This document shows, in pieces, positions 38,570 to 47,002 of a stretch of DNA of 64,000 bases. The translations under genes and the position numbers were made by a program. Source of the stretch: an uncultured Sulfitobacter sp. (lineage in GTDB: Bacteria > Pseudomonadota > Alphaproteobacteria > Rhodobacterales > Rhodobacteraceae); contig CAJJCJ010000010.1 of NCBI GenBank assembly GCA_905182645.1, forward strand, positions 18,589 through 82,588, in the 5' to 3' direction. How positions within the stretch are numbered: position 1 is the first letter of the stretch; each line of letters opens with the position of its first letter. The notes beneath the pieces are model-generated. The model made no database searches. It was not told where the DNA came from and saw only the letters and a program-made list of their open reading frames with translations.

Positions 38570-39652
38570 ATGCAACAGATCAAAGCCGCCGTTTGTCATG
38601 AATTTGGCAAACCACTTACCATCGACACCATCACATTGCACGCGCCAAACATGGGCGAGGTCGAAGTCACGCTGAAGGCTTGCGCGATCTGCCATTCGGA
38701 TATTTCGTTTGCTGAGGGCGGTTGGGGCGGCACATTGCCCGCGGTCTACGGACATGAAGCCGCAGGGCACATCACATCGGTGGGCAGCGGCGTTAATGGC
38801 GTGTCCATCGGTGATGCCGTTGTAGTCACATTGATCAAATCCTGCGGCAGCTGTGGGTCCTGTGCATCGGGCAAGCCTGTGATTTGCGAAACAGACATGG
38901 CCACCGATGGTCCGCTGACAACTTCAGATGGCGCCCCACTGGTGCAGGCCATGAACTGCGGTGCGTTTGCGCAAAAAGTCGTGGTTGATCAAAGCCAGAT
39001 CGTGCGCATCCCCGCTGATATGGACATGAACGCGGCCAGTCTTTTGGCCTGCGGCGTGATCACTGGCATCGGTGCGGTTGTGAATGCGGCCGAGTTGCGG
39101 GCAGGCCAAGACGTCGTTGTGATCGGCGCGGGCGGCGTTGGCCTAAACGCCATCCAAGGGGCGCGGATCGCGGGCGCACGCCGGATCGTGGCGGTCGATA
39201 TCTCTGAAGAGAAACTGCAAATCGCGCGTGACTTTGGTGCAACAGACGGGGTTCTGGCCAGCGATGACGCACCGTGGGACGCGGCGCGCGCGGCCATTGG
39301 GCGCGGCGCAGATGCGGTTTTCGTGACCGTCGGCGCAGTCCCTGTGTATAACCAAGCCCCCAACTATTTGGCTCCAGGCGGCAAGGTCGTTATGGTCGGC
39401 ATGCCCCATATTGGGGACGCAGCCACTTATGATCCTGGTTCGATGGCGGCCGCAGGCCAAAGCATGATCGGCTCCAAAATGGGCGACGCGGTGATCGCGC
39501 GTGACATCCCGTGGATGGTTGATCTTTACCAACAGGGACGGCTCAAGCTCGATGAATTGGTGTCCCAAACATGGACGCTTGATCAGATCAACGATGCGAT
39601 CGCGGATACGAAAACCGGTTCGGCCAAACGCAACGTCATCGCTTTCGACTAA
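38570..39652 (+). CDS. Zinc-dependent alcohol dehydrogenase
   Basis: 360 aa medium-chain dehydrogenase. The catalytic zinc ligands are in CAICHSD (Cys41) and GHEAAG (His62, Glu63), the structural zinc cysteines are C92, C95, C98 and C106, and the NAD loop is VIGAGGVGLNAIQGA. It resembles the class III/aryl-alcohol group. The ATG at 38570 has AAGGGACG upstream. The downstream enolase-superfamily gene begins 36 bases later, so they may share a pathway. Confidence 0.88.
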   Translation: MQQIKAAVCHEFGKPLTIDTITLHAPNMGEVEVTLKACAICHSDISFAEGGWGGTLPAVYGHEAAGHITSVGSGVNGVSIGDAVVVTLIKSCGSCGSCASGKPVICETDMATDGPLTTSDGAPLVQAMNCGAFAQKVVVDQSQIVRIPADMDMNAASLLACGVITGIGAVVNAAELRAGQDVVVIGAGGVGLNAIQGARIAGARRIVAVDISEEKLQIARDFGATDGVLASDDAPWDAARAAIGRGADAVFVTVGAVPVYNQAPNYLAPGGKVVMVGMPHIGDAATYDPGSMAAAGQSMIGSKMGDAVIARDIPWMVDLYQQGRLKLDELVSQTWTLDQINDAIADTKTGSAKRNVIAFD

Positions 39653-39676
39653 GCCTCACTTTTTTCCAAATACTCA
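39653..39676 (+). repeat. Dispersed intergenic repeat, copy 4 (partial)
   Basis: GCCTCACTTTTTTCCAAATA followed by CTCA, directly after the alcohol dehydrogenase stop. The right-hand GGAGG arm is missing; AAAAGGACG, which serves as a ribosome-binding site for the next gene, takes its place. Confidence 0.5.
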
Positions 39677-39688
39677 AAAGGACGCACC

Positions 39689-40909
39689 ATGAAGCTCGCA
39701 GATCTCGACATCATCGTGACCGCCCCGCCTGCACCCGGATGGGGTGGGCGATATTGGATTTTGGTCAAAGTGACGTCAGACACCGGGGTTATGGGCTGGG
39801 GCGAATGTTATGCGTCAAGCGTCGGACCTGACGCGATGGGCCACGTCATCCGCGACGTATTTGGGCGACATATGGAGGGCGAAAACCCCGAAAACATCGA
39901 ACTGATGTTCCGTAGGGTTTATTCATCAGGCTTCACACAGCGGCCCGATTTAACCGTCATGGGGGCTTGGTCTGGTCTGGAAATGGCCTGCTGGGACATG
40001 GTCGGCAAAGATCGCAACAGGCCTGTGCACGCAATGATTGGCGGGCGGATCAACGATCGCATTCGCGCGTACACCTATCTTTACCCACAAGCGAACCACC
40101 CGTTGCCCGCCTTTTGGGCGGATGCAGATATGGCTGCTGAAAGCGCCGTTGCGATGGTAGAAAAGGGTTACACTGCCGTCAAATTTGACCCAGCGGGCCC
40201 CTACACAATGCGCGGCGGGCACATGCCCTCAATGCATGACATCGACACCTCGGTGAGTTTTTGCAAAACCATCCGCGACGCCGTTGGAAACCGTGCCGAC
40301 CTGTTGTTTGGCACCCACGGACAATTCAGTACGGCGGGCGCAATCCGTATGGGTCAAGCGTTGGAGCCATTTTCACCACTGTGGTACGAGGAGCCAACAC
40401 CGCCCGACGCCGACATGACGGCCGTCACCCAAACTGTCCGCATTCCGGTGTCGACAGGCGAGCGGCTGACCACAAAATCCGAATTCGCAGCGGCCCTGCG
40501 GCAGGGCGTGCAAATCCTGCAACCGGCCCTTGGGCGGGCTGGCGGTATTTGGGAGTGCAAGAAGATCGCGGCCATCGCCGAAACCTACAACGCACAGATG
40601 GCGCCCCATCTATATGCTGGCCCCATTGAGTGGGCGGCGAATATTCAACTGGCCGCATCGATCCCGAACATCCTGATGGCCGAAACGATTGAGACACCGT
40701 TCCATGCAGCATTGGTGAAAAACACGCTGACGGTGGAAGGCGGCTATATCCCCGTGCCAACCGCTGCTGGCCTCGGCATTGATGTCGATGAGGCGCTGGC
40801 ACGCGCGCACCCCTACACGGACGACGGGCTGCACCTGCAAATGCAAGAAGACCCGATCAGCTATCACGAAGTAAACAACTTCGCGGGCGGTGCACCCGTC
40901 AAGGTCTAA
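39689..40909 (+). CDS. Mandelate racemase/muconate lactonizing enzyme family protein
   Basis: 406 aa enolase-superfamily enzyme with an N-terminal capping domain and a TIM barrel. The barrel shows AVKFDPAGPY (second strand), LWYEEPTPPDADM with a metal-binding Glu, VSTGERLTTKSEF and MAPHLYAGPIEW, the His of the last motifs suggesting a sugar-acid dehydratase or cycloisomerase. The substrate is not certain from sequence. It follows the zinc alcohol dehydrogenase. Confidence 0.8.
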   Translation: MKLADLDIIVTAPPAPGWGGRYWILVKVTSDTGVMGWGECYASSVGPDAMGHVIRDVFGRHMEGENPENIELMFRRVYSSGFTQRPDLTVMGAWSGLEMACWDMVGKDRNRPVHAMIGGRINDRIRAYTYLYPQANHPLPAFWADADMAAESAVAMVEKGYTAVKFDPAGPYTMRGGHMPSMHDIDTSVSFCKTIRDAVGNRADLLFGTHGQFSTAGAIRMGQALEPFSPLWYEEPTPPDADMTAVTQTVRIPVSTGERLTTKSEFAAALRQGVQILQPALGRAGGIWECKKIAAIAETYNAQMAPHLYAGPIEWAANIQLAASIPNILMAETIETPFHAALVKNTLTVEGGYIPVPTAAGLGIDVDEALARAHPYTDDGLHLQMQEDPISYHEVNNFAGGAPVKV

Positions 40910-40996
40910 TGCCTCTTCGTTGTCGGCAAACAGGACCTACCTTTCCAAGTGGATCAAATCAATCTAGGGTGAACTACGTTCAAATTGAGGGTCACC

Positions 40997-41593
40997 ATGG
41001 CAGGTAAAGTTGCAGTACGTCGCGAGATATTGCGCAAGTCATTAATCGATATTGCAACGCAGCGGATTTCTCGCGACGGGCTTAGCGCACTTCGCGCACG
41101 TGACCTTGCAGGTGATGCAGGCTGCGCTGTTGGCGCGATCTACAATGTGTTTGGTGATCTAAACGATCTGGTGCTGACCGTGAACGCGGACACGTTTCAG
41201 GCGCTTGGGCGGGACGTCGCAGCCAGCCTCTCAAAGGCGGATCAGACCCCTGTGCAGCAGCTTATTGTGATGAGCCAAGCATACCACCAGTTTGCCGCGC
41301 AGAACTATTTCCTTTGGCGTGCCTTGTTTGATCTGGAACGCCCCAAAGGCGAGGCCGCCCCCGATTGGTATCTTGCTGAAATGAGGCAATTGTTCACGTT
41401 CATCCATGATCCGCTAAGCGCCGCATTCCCCCAAATGGATACAGATCAACGTGCGTTACTGACGAAAGCGCTGTTCTCTTCTGTGCATGGTATCGTGCTT
41501 TTAGGTCTCGACGACGCTAGCGCAGGCATGCAGCCTGCAAATATCGACGATATGATAGCCCTTATTCTTAATCAAATCATCGGCCCTTCGTAA
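40997..41593 (+). CDS. TetR/AcrR-family transcriptional regulator
   Basis: 198 aa. The N-terminal helix-turn-helix (about residues 10-55: ALRARDLAGDAGCAVGAIYN) is followed by an all-helical ligand domain containing the WHG-like stretch YFLWRALFDLE. GAGG five bases before ATG 40997 decided the start over TTG 40985. Two TGAACAWCGTTCA palindromes lie just downstream around a good promoter, so the protein probably represses the next, now truncated, gene. Confidence 0.85.
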   Translation: MAGKVAVRREILRKSLIDIATQRISRDGLSALRARDLAGDAGCAVGAIYNVFGDLNDLVLTVNADTFQALGRDVAASLSKADQTPVQQLIVMSQAYHQFAAQNYFLWRALFDLERPKGEAAPDWYLAEMRQLFTFIHDPLSAAFPQMDTDQRALLTKALFSSVHGIVLLGLDDASAGMQPANIDDMIALILNQIIGPS

Positions 41594-41599
41594 ATTATG

Positions 41600-41671
41600 T
41601 GAACATCGTTCATTATTTTACTTGACCATTCAGGAATCGTTCCATATATCTCATTTTATGAACAACGTTCA
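41600..41671 (+). promoter_or_regulatory. Sigma-70-like promoter between two TetR-type operators
   Basis: TGAACATCGTTCA at 41600-41612 and TGAACAACGTTCA at 41659-41671 are 13-bp inverted repeats with the same half-sites. Between them are TTGACC at 41622-41627 and TATATC at 41645-41650 with a 17-base spacer, and the spacer itself holds a weaker related repeat, AGGAATCGTTCCA at 41632-41644. This is the layout of a promoter shut by a TetR-family repressor. The obvious candidate is the gene ending at 41593. Confidence 0.75.
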
Positions 41672-41674
41672 CAA

Positions 41675-41830
41675 ATGGAAATACAGATACTCAAGACACT
41701 TAGCACCCTGATTACTGGGGCAAATGCACGGGCAGAAGACCGCGTCCACGACGCCTTTGCTATTAAATTGATTGACCAAAAGATCCACGAGGCAGAGACA
41801 AACCTGAAGGCAGGTAAGACCGCGGTGTGA
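41675..41830 (+). pseudogene. Truncated PspA/IM30-like gene
   Basis: A 51-codon open frame follows the repressor-controlled promoter. It resembles the first 50 residues of Roseobacter PspA/IM30 proteins: ILKTLSTLITGANARAED then HDAFAIKLIDQKIHEAE. Such proteins are about 220 residues of coiled coil, so nearly all of it is missing after TGA 41828-41830. A second short frame from GTG 41827 overlaps the stop and ends at 41943; it encodes FVDQLDIVVFAAPIFYHL and may be a fragment of another gene joined by deletion. No ribosome-binding site is evident. Confidence 0.45.
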
Positions 41831-42032
41831 AAGACTGGTCACACCTGATCCCCGGCCAAGATGGCTTTGTTGACCAGCTTGACATCGTGGTCTTCGCCGC
41901 CCCAATTTTCTATCACTTAACGCGGTACTTTTGGGTTATTTAGCGTTTATGCAACCAGATCCCGCCGGACGGCCAGATGGGTTCGTGCAACGGCCACTGC
42001 CAAGTTGATTGAACAGGTTAACGTAAACAATT

Positions 42033-42062
42033 AAAGCGGCCCCTTTCGGGACCGCTTTTTTC
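42033..42062 (+). terminator. Rho-independent terminator
   Basis: AAAGCGGCCCCTTTCGGGAC is followed by CGCTTTTTT, a strong stem with T tract. It terminates whatever is transcribed from the TetR-controlled promoter, so the transcription unit was about 400 bases long as it stands. Confidence 0.85.
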
Positions 42063-42337
42063 CTAGGAAGAGGTAAAGCAACACAGGAATTAGTTCTGTA
42101 AAACAGTTAATCCAGCGCCACTATACGGGGAGTAAATAGCAACCGAACTCACTGTTGCTTAATATTACCAATTTGGTCGCCGCTTGACTTTGCGTTACGA
42201 TACATATCAATCTTGCCTGGCCAAATAGACAAAACCTTGCTGTTTTAACCACTCAACGAAAGTCCGGTTTCTGCTCCCTGCTGTCATCGAAACAGTTTGC
42301 AGCGCCTGTTGATTTAGGCTCAGAGCGGTCGTTCCTA

Positions 42338-42370
42338 CAAAAAAGCCCCACCAAATTGGCGGGGCTTTTT
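42338..42370 (-). terminator. Bidirectional terminator after asd
   Basis: AAAAAGCCCCGCCAATTTGG pairs back with its own 3' side (CCCCGCC with GGTGGGG on the minus strand) and is followed by TTTTTTG. T runs on both sides mean it could work in both directions. Confidence 0.85.
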
Positions 42371-42389
42371 GATTTTGGCGGCCGATCGC

Positions 42390-43409
42390 TTAGCCTTTTT
42401 TGAGGCACTCACGGCCAAGCGTTTCGGCGATTTGTACGGCATTTAGGGCCGCGCCTTTGCGTAGGTTGTCAGACACGCACCATAGGTTCAGGCCGTTTTC
42501 AACTGTCACGTCCTGACGGATGCGGCTGATGAATGTTGCAAAATCGCCAACGCATTCGATGGGTGTGACGTAGCCGCCATCTTCGCGCTTATCGATGACC
42601 ATGATGCCGGGGGCTTCGCGCAGGATGTCGCGGGCCTCATCTTCGTCAAGAAAATCCTCGAACTCGATGTTAATCGATTCGGAGTGACCAACAAACACAG
42701 GCACTCTCACACAAGTGGCGGTGACCTTAATCTTGGTATCCATGATCTTTTTGGTTTCGGCAACCATTTTCCATTCTTCTCTCGTGTCGCCGCTATCCAT
42801 GAAGTCATCGATATGCGGGATCACGTTGAATGCGATCTGCTTGGTGTAAAAGATACCCTTATTGTCAGTCGGGTTGTAGATTGCTTTGGTCTCGTTCCAC
42901 AGCGCGTCCATCGCGCCTTTGCCAGAACCAGATACAGATTGGTATGTGCTGACAACAACGCGCTTAATCGTCGCGCGGTCATGCAATGGCTTAAGCGCCA
43001 CAACCATCTGAGCGGTTGAGCAGTTCGGGTTCGCGATGATATTTTTCTTGGAATACCCGTGGACGTCCTGCGGATTTACCTCAGGCACGACCAGGGGAAC
43101 ATCAGGATCATAGCGGTACAGCGACGAGTTATCGATGACCACACAGCCCGCTTTGGCAGCAATCGGTGCATATTTCTTGGTGGCGTCAGAGCCAACCGCA
43201 AACAGCGCGATGTCCCAGCCCGTGAAATCAAACGTATCAAGGTCTTTGGTCTTCAGGGTTTTGTCACCAAAGCTTACGTCTGTCCCCAGCGATTTACGGC
43301 TGGCGAGGGCTTCGATCTTGTCGATCGGGAACTGGCGCTCTGCGAGGATGTTCAGCATTTCGTGGCCCACGTTACCGGTGGCGCCAACGACGACGATATT
43401 ATAACCCAT
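42390..43409 (-). CDS. asd: Aspartate-semialdehyde dehydrogenase
   Basis: 339 aa. Asd reduces aspartyl phosphate to the semialdehyde for lysine, methionine, threonine and diaminopimelate. The NADP loop VVGATGNVGHEML is at the N-terminus, the catalytic Cys is in ANPNCSTAQM and the substrate-binding CVRVPVFVGHSESINIEF is intact. Confidence 0.96.
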   Translation of the reverse strand: MGYNIVVVGATGNVGHEMLNILAERQFPIDKIEALASRKSLGTDVSFGDKTLKTKDLDTFDFTGWDIALFAVGSDATKKYAPIAAKAGCVVIDNSSLYRYDPDVPLVVPEVNPQDVHGYSKKNIIANPNCSTAQMVVALKPLHDRATIKRVVVSTYQSVSGSGKGAMDALWNETKAIYNPTDNKGIFYTKQIAFNVIPHIDDFMDSGDTREEWKMVAETKKIMDTKIKVTATCVRVPVFVGHSESINIEFEDFLDEDEARDILREAPGIMVIDKREDGGYVTPIECVGDFATFISRIRQDVTVENGLNLWCVSDNLRKGAALNAVQIAETLGRECLKKG

Positions 43410-43469
43410 TGGTTGCTTCCTTGATTAGAATGCCGCCTCATACCGCGCCTGCAGCATAAGTGGAAGAGC

Positions 43470-44642
43470 CTAGTCAGTTCGGTCGGTGGACCACAGATAT
43501 GCCAGCAGCCCTAAGACAACAATTATCGCAAAAACCCCAAACAAGGCCGAAAAGGCATCTGACGGCGCGTCAGTTTGGCTGGCCAGATAAATCGGGCCCG
43601 TTGCAAATTGCATCACCCCAACGCCACCTATCCCAAACAGGTTCATCAGCGTTACGCCGCGCCCAGTCAGATGCGCCGGAAACACCGCCTTGGAATGGGC
43701 AATTATGATCGGGAATGTGGACCCCGACACGCCGATAATCGCTAACATGGCCGTGGCGAACACGATGCTTTGGCTTGGCAGAAACCAGAGTGCCACCAAT
43801 GCGACGGCCCCCGTCCCATTAGCTGTAAAAATCACCCATTTGCGGGTTTTGAACAGACGCTCCAGTGGTCCAAACGCAAAGCTGCCCGCGATCATCGCAA
43901 GTGCCATGACAAGCGTCACCCGCCCGATCGTGGCAACATCAGCGCTGAATACATCAGCGACGTAGGGGCCAGCCCACAGCCCGCGCAAGCCTGCTGCTGG
44001 CGCATAGTTCACCAGCATCAGCGCAAAGATCGGCCAGAGCGCGGGAATTTTTAGCAGCGACAGAACTGATCCCTTTTGCTCGGATATGACCCGTTCGGGG
44101 TCGCGGACCAACACAATCAGTAAAAGACCGATCAAAGCGGACACTGCAGCAAGTCCGTACATACTGGACCGCCAACCAAATGCGTCAATTGCCCACGCCA
44201 TTGGCGCCGAGCCCGCCAGATTGCCGATGGACCCAATTCCGATCATGGCCCCTGCCAAGGTTCCAAAAATCGCAGCCGAAAACCCGCGTGCAAGAATGAA
44301 ATAGGCCGCCATCAGAACTGGCGAACAGCCGACCCCAAGCAGGGCCATTGCCCACATCACATGCGTTGGGGTCTGGGCCACCGCGAATGCAAATGCGCCG
44401 CCAGCACCGCCCAATAGGAATAGGCTTGCGGCAGTCCAACGTGGTCCAAAACGGTCAAGTGCGGCGCCAACGGGGATTTGCATCGCGGCAAACACGAGAA
44501 ACCACAGGCTGGATGCACGCGCCAAATCATCAGCGCTTGCACCAATGTCGATAGCAAGAATTGGCGCGAGAACAGGCAGAAACGCACGATAAAACTGCGA
44601 CAATACATATGCACCCAGAAGGGCAATTAATCCACGTGTCAT
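43470..44642 (-). CDS. MFS transporter
   Basis: 390 aa with about twelve membrane segments; YRAFLPVLAPILAIDIG in helix 1 and GAALDRFGPRWTAASLFLLG in loop 2-3 carry the MFS signature. It resembles nitrate/nitrite-porter-like and other unassigned carriers of Rhodobacterales. The ATG at 44642 was preferred over one at 44648 for its spacing from GAGA. The substrate is unknown. Confidence 0.75.
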   Translation of the reverse strand: MTRGLIALLGAYVLSQFYRAFLPVLAPILAIDIGASADDLARASSLWFLVFAAMQIPVGAALDRFGPRWTAASLFLLGGAGGAFAFAVAQTPTHVMWAMALLGVGCSPVLMAAYFILARGFSAAIFGTLAGAMIGIGSIGNLAGSAPMAWAIDAFGWRSSMYGLAAVSALIGLLLIVLVRDPERVISEQKGSVLSLLKIPALWPIFALMLVNYAPAAGLRGLWAGPYVADVFSADVATIGRVTLVMALAMIAGSFAFGPLERLFKTRKWVIFTANGTGAVALVALWFLPSQSIVFATAMLAIIGVSGSTFPIIIAHSKAVFPAHLTGRGVTLMNLFGIGGVGVMQFATGPIYLASQTDAPSDAFSALFGVFAIIVVLGLLAYLWSTDRTD

Positions 44643-44764
44643 AGGCATTCTCTTTTGAGGTTCACCACATAGGCGAAGGTTGTTGGATTTGCGGCTTTCA
44701 ATCTTGTGCCAGATTAAGTTCACGACAAATGTCGCTTACGTTCGAGCACATTACACAGCGAAAC

Positions 44765-44800
44765 GAAAAACCCCAGCACGTTCGCAACATGCTGGGATTT
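44765..44800 (-). terminator. Rho-independent terminator of the sugar ABC operon
   Basis: On the minus strand TCCCAGCA pairs with TGCTGGGG around GTTGCGAACG and is followed by TTTTTCGTTT. It ends the importer operon 36 bases after its last gene. Confidence 0.8.
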
Positions 44801-44835
44801 TACTATTTATATGTGCAGCGTTGGGTCGTCGCGGA

Positions 44836-45054
44836 TTACTTGTCGTCAGCGTCCTTTGCAACGGTCGTCCAATCCGCTGTGTAAAACCGCCAACCAACAA
44901 TTGACCCCATACCGACAAAGATCATACCCCAGAACAGTGCGCCTGTTGAGATCTCAAAGAGCCCCCAACAAACTGCGACTGCAATAACGAGATAGCGGCG
45001 CCAAACTGGTAGAAAGAACGGGATCTCTACATCAAGTAGACTGCCGCGAGCCAC
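44836..45054 (-). CDS. Small membrane protein (DUF3329-like) at the end of the sugar ABC operon
   Basis: 72 aa. Two hydrophobic helices (about residues 18-38 and 40-58) with the N-terminal block DVEIPFFLPVWRR and FEISTGALFWGMIF resemble the small DUF3329-type proteins that accompany transport operons in Rhodobacterales. It starts at a GTG directly after the TAA of the ATPase gene. Function unknown; it may help assemble or regulate the importer. Confidence 0.55.
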   Translation of the reverse strand: MARGSLLDVEIPFFLPVWRRYLVIAVAVCWGLFEISTGALFWGMIFVGMGSIVGWRFYTADWTTVAKDADDK

Positions 45055-45831
45055 TTAAGCAGCCCCTTCGAATTCAGCGCCTGTTTTTGCACCAGTGATA
45101 TAGGCAACGACATCTTCGCCGTTGGTGTCTTCCTTGCGCAGGTTTGCAACCATGCGACCACGTCTAAAGACGACGATTCGATCAACCAGTTCCATAACCT
45201 GACGCATATTGTGGCTGACAAGGATCAGGGGTTCGCCCGCTTCTTTCAAGGTACGGATGATTTTTTCAACTTGTGCTGTTTCCTGCACACCCAACGCCGC
45301 TGTTGGCTCATCCATGATGGTTAGGCGCGAATGGAACGTTGCGGTTCGTGCAATTGCAACACATTGGCGTTGGCCGCCCGACATATTGCGAATAGAGTTA
45401 CGGATATTCGGGATTTTAACGCCAGTTTTTTCAAGACCTGCCATCGTGGCCTCTCGCATACCCTTGTAGTCAAGCAAGCGGAATGGGCCTAGCCAGTTTG
45501 CATAAGTCATTTCACGGCCCAAAAACAGATTGTCTGGAACGTCAAGATCATCCGCCAATGCCAAGGTTTGAAACACAGTTTCAATGCCAGCTTCGCGTGC
45601 ATCTAGAGGGCCCGCAAAGTTGACTTCTTCGCCGTACAACCAGACTTTACCTGATGTACGTTGCTCAACCCCAGTAATCTGGCGCACAAAAGTGGATTTC
45701 CCTGCGCCGTTGTCACCCATAATGGCGATATGTTCACCCTTTTTTATCTCAAAATTGGCGCCTAATAGGGCGTGAACGCCACCATAATGTTTGGTCAATT
45801 CTTCGGTCTTTAAAACAATATCTTCGCTCAT
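45055..45831 (-). CDS. Sugar ABC importer, ATP-binding protein (half-size)
   Basis: 258 aa with one nucleotide-binding domain: Walker A GDNGAGKSTFVRQ, signature MSGGQRQCVAIAR, Walker B LTIMDEPTAAL and the switch His in LILVSHNMRQVM. The carbohydrate-uptake-2 family usually has a two-domain ATPase of about 500 residues; this single-domain form resembles the FrcA type. It follows the permease gene by 14 bases. Location beside the iol genes suggests inositol as substrate. Confidence 0.9.
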   Translation of the reverse strand: MSEDIVLKTEELTKHYGGVHALLGANFEIKKGEHIAIMGDNGAGKSTFVRQITGVEQRTSGKVWLYGEEVNFAGPLDAREAGIETVFQTLALADDLDVPDNLFLGREMTYANWLGPFRLLDYKGMREATMAGLEKTGVKIPNIRNSIRNMSGGQRQCVAIARTATFHSRLTIMDEPTAALGVQETAQVEKIIRTLKEAGEPLILVSHNMRQVMELVDRIVVFRRGRMVANLRKEDTNGEDVVAYITGAKTGAEFEGAA

Positions 45832-45845
45832 ATCAGTATCCCACC

Positions 45846-46919
45846 CTAAGCTTTGTTTCGTTGTCGATATTGGTCGAGAATAATGGCGGCGATAATAATG
45901 CTGCCCATCGCCATAAGCTGATAAGATCCGTCCAGCTTGATGTAGGTGAAGCCAGAGCGGATCACGCCCAGAACCATTGCGCCAAGCACTGTGCCGATGA
46001 TGGATCCACGTCCACCTTGCAAACTGATGCCACCAATTACGGCCATGGCAATTGCAAAGAGTTCGTAAAATTCACCCATACCCGCTTGTGCAGTCTCGCT
46101 TTTGGCGGCGAGAATGACACCTGCAAATGCAGCGAGCATCGAGGCAATCATATAAACCATGACCTTATGGCGCTTTACGTTGATGCCAGACATCCGCGCG
46201 GCCTCTTCATTAGAGCCAATTGCGTAGGTGTGTTTGCCGTAAACCGTATAGCGCATGATAAGGTGAAAAATAACTGCAAGTGATAAGAACCAGACCACGG
46301 GCATCATGCCAGATCCGATATATTTGTAGCTTTCTGTCGGGAAGGATACCGGGTTTCCACCCGACCACCAAAGAGCGATCCCGCGGCAAATTAGGAACAT
46401 CCCCAACGTTGCAATGAACGGTGGGATGCGAAGGAAAGCAATAAAAGTTCCGTTGATCGCCCCAATAAAGGCGCCGAACGACAACCCCACAACTATAGGG
46501 ACGACCACTGGAAGATCCATGGCCCAAGTTCCAAACAGGGCTTTTGGGTTCGCGAATCCATTAACCAACTCGGTTTGTCCAAAGCTCATTGCAATCATTG
46601 CAGTCGCGGCGACCAGCGGCCCCGAACTTAGGTCGATGCCTGCGGTGATGATGACTTGCGTCACACCCAATGCGATGATTCCGATGATGGCGACCTGCAA
46701 GATGATGATCCGCAAACGCGCTTCGTTAAAGATGCTGTCAAAACGATCCCGGCTGTCAAAAAGGAAACTTTGGTCGTTCATGTAGGGCAGTATCTGCCCA
46801 AGAATTTCGAAGATTACGACGATGATGATCAACGCAAGAAGGATATTCATTTCGTTTGGCCAAGTTCGTTTTGTTTTGTCAAACGTTAGCCCACCAGTGC
46901 CGTGGCTAGTATCAGACAT
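45846..46919 (-). CDS. Sugar ABC importer, permease
   Basis: 357 aa with about ten membrane segments and the RbsC/FrcC-type permease sequence, including GVTQVIITAGIDLSSGPLVA near residue 100 and SNEEAARMSGINVKRHKVMVY before the last third, which contacts the ATPase. The ATG at 46919 has AAAGGGG upstream. It lies between the binding protein and the ATPase genes. Confidence 0.92.
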   Translation of the reverse strand: MSDTSHGTGGLTFDKTKRTWPNEMNILLALIIIVVIFEILGQILPYMNDQSFLFDSRDRFDSIFNEARLRIIILQVAIIGIIALGVTQVIITAGIDLSSGPLVAATAMIAMSFGQTELVNGFANPKALFGTWAMDLPVVVPIVVGLSFGAFIGAINGTFIAFLRIPPFIATLGMFLICRGIALWWSGGNPVSFPTESYKYIGSGMMPVVWFLSLAVIFHLIMRYTVYGKHTYAIGSNEEAARMSGINVKRHKVMVYMIASMLAAFAGVILAAKSETAQAGMGEFYELFAIAMAVIGGISLQGGRGSIIGTVLGAMVLGVIRSGFTYIKLDGSYQLMAMGSIIIAAIILDQYRQRNKA

Positions 46920-46953
46920 TTGGAACACCCCTTTAATTGATTTTGTTGATGGC

Positions 46954-46980
46954 GGGTGCGCCACGATTAGCGGCGCACCC
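46954..46980 (-). promoter_or_regulatory. Intercistronic hairpin between binding-protein and permease genes
   Basis: GGGTGCGCC and GGCGCACCC form a perfect 9-bp stem just beyond the binding-protein stop, with no T tract after it. Such hairpins often stabilise the upstream message so that more binding protein than permease is made. Confidence 0.6.
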
Positions 46981-47002
46981 AGATTTTAAGATTTGAACTA
47001 AC

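Larger units (their letters stand above)
41831..42389. other. Gap between the PspA-like remnant and asd
   Basis: This stretch holds a 38-codon fragment (41827-41943), a terminator at 42033-42062, AT-rich sequence with a possible TTGACT box near 42184 and a second hairpin at 42338-42370 that serves asd from the other side. No full gene is seen. A small RNA reading rightwards to the second hairpin is conceivable but unproven. Confidence 0.4.

Noticed and set aside
41827..41943. A 38-codon frame from GTG overlapping the PspA-like stop, as a gene of its own
   Set aside because: It has no ribosome-binding site and no recognisable family; it is kept only as a possible fragment in the PspA-like entry.
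42255..42290. GAAAGTCCGG motif resembling a conserved piece of RNase P RNA
   Set aside because: The surrounding bases do not form the RNase P core and no second conserved segment is present, so the match is chance.
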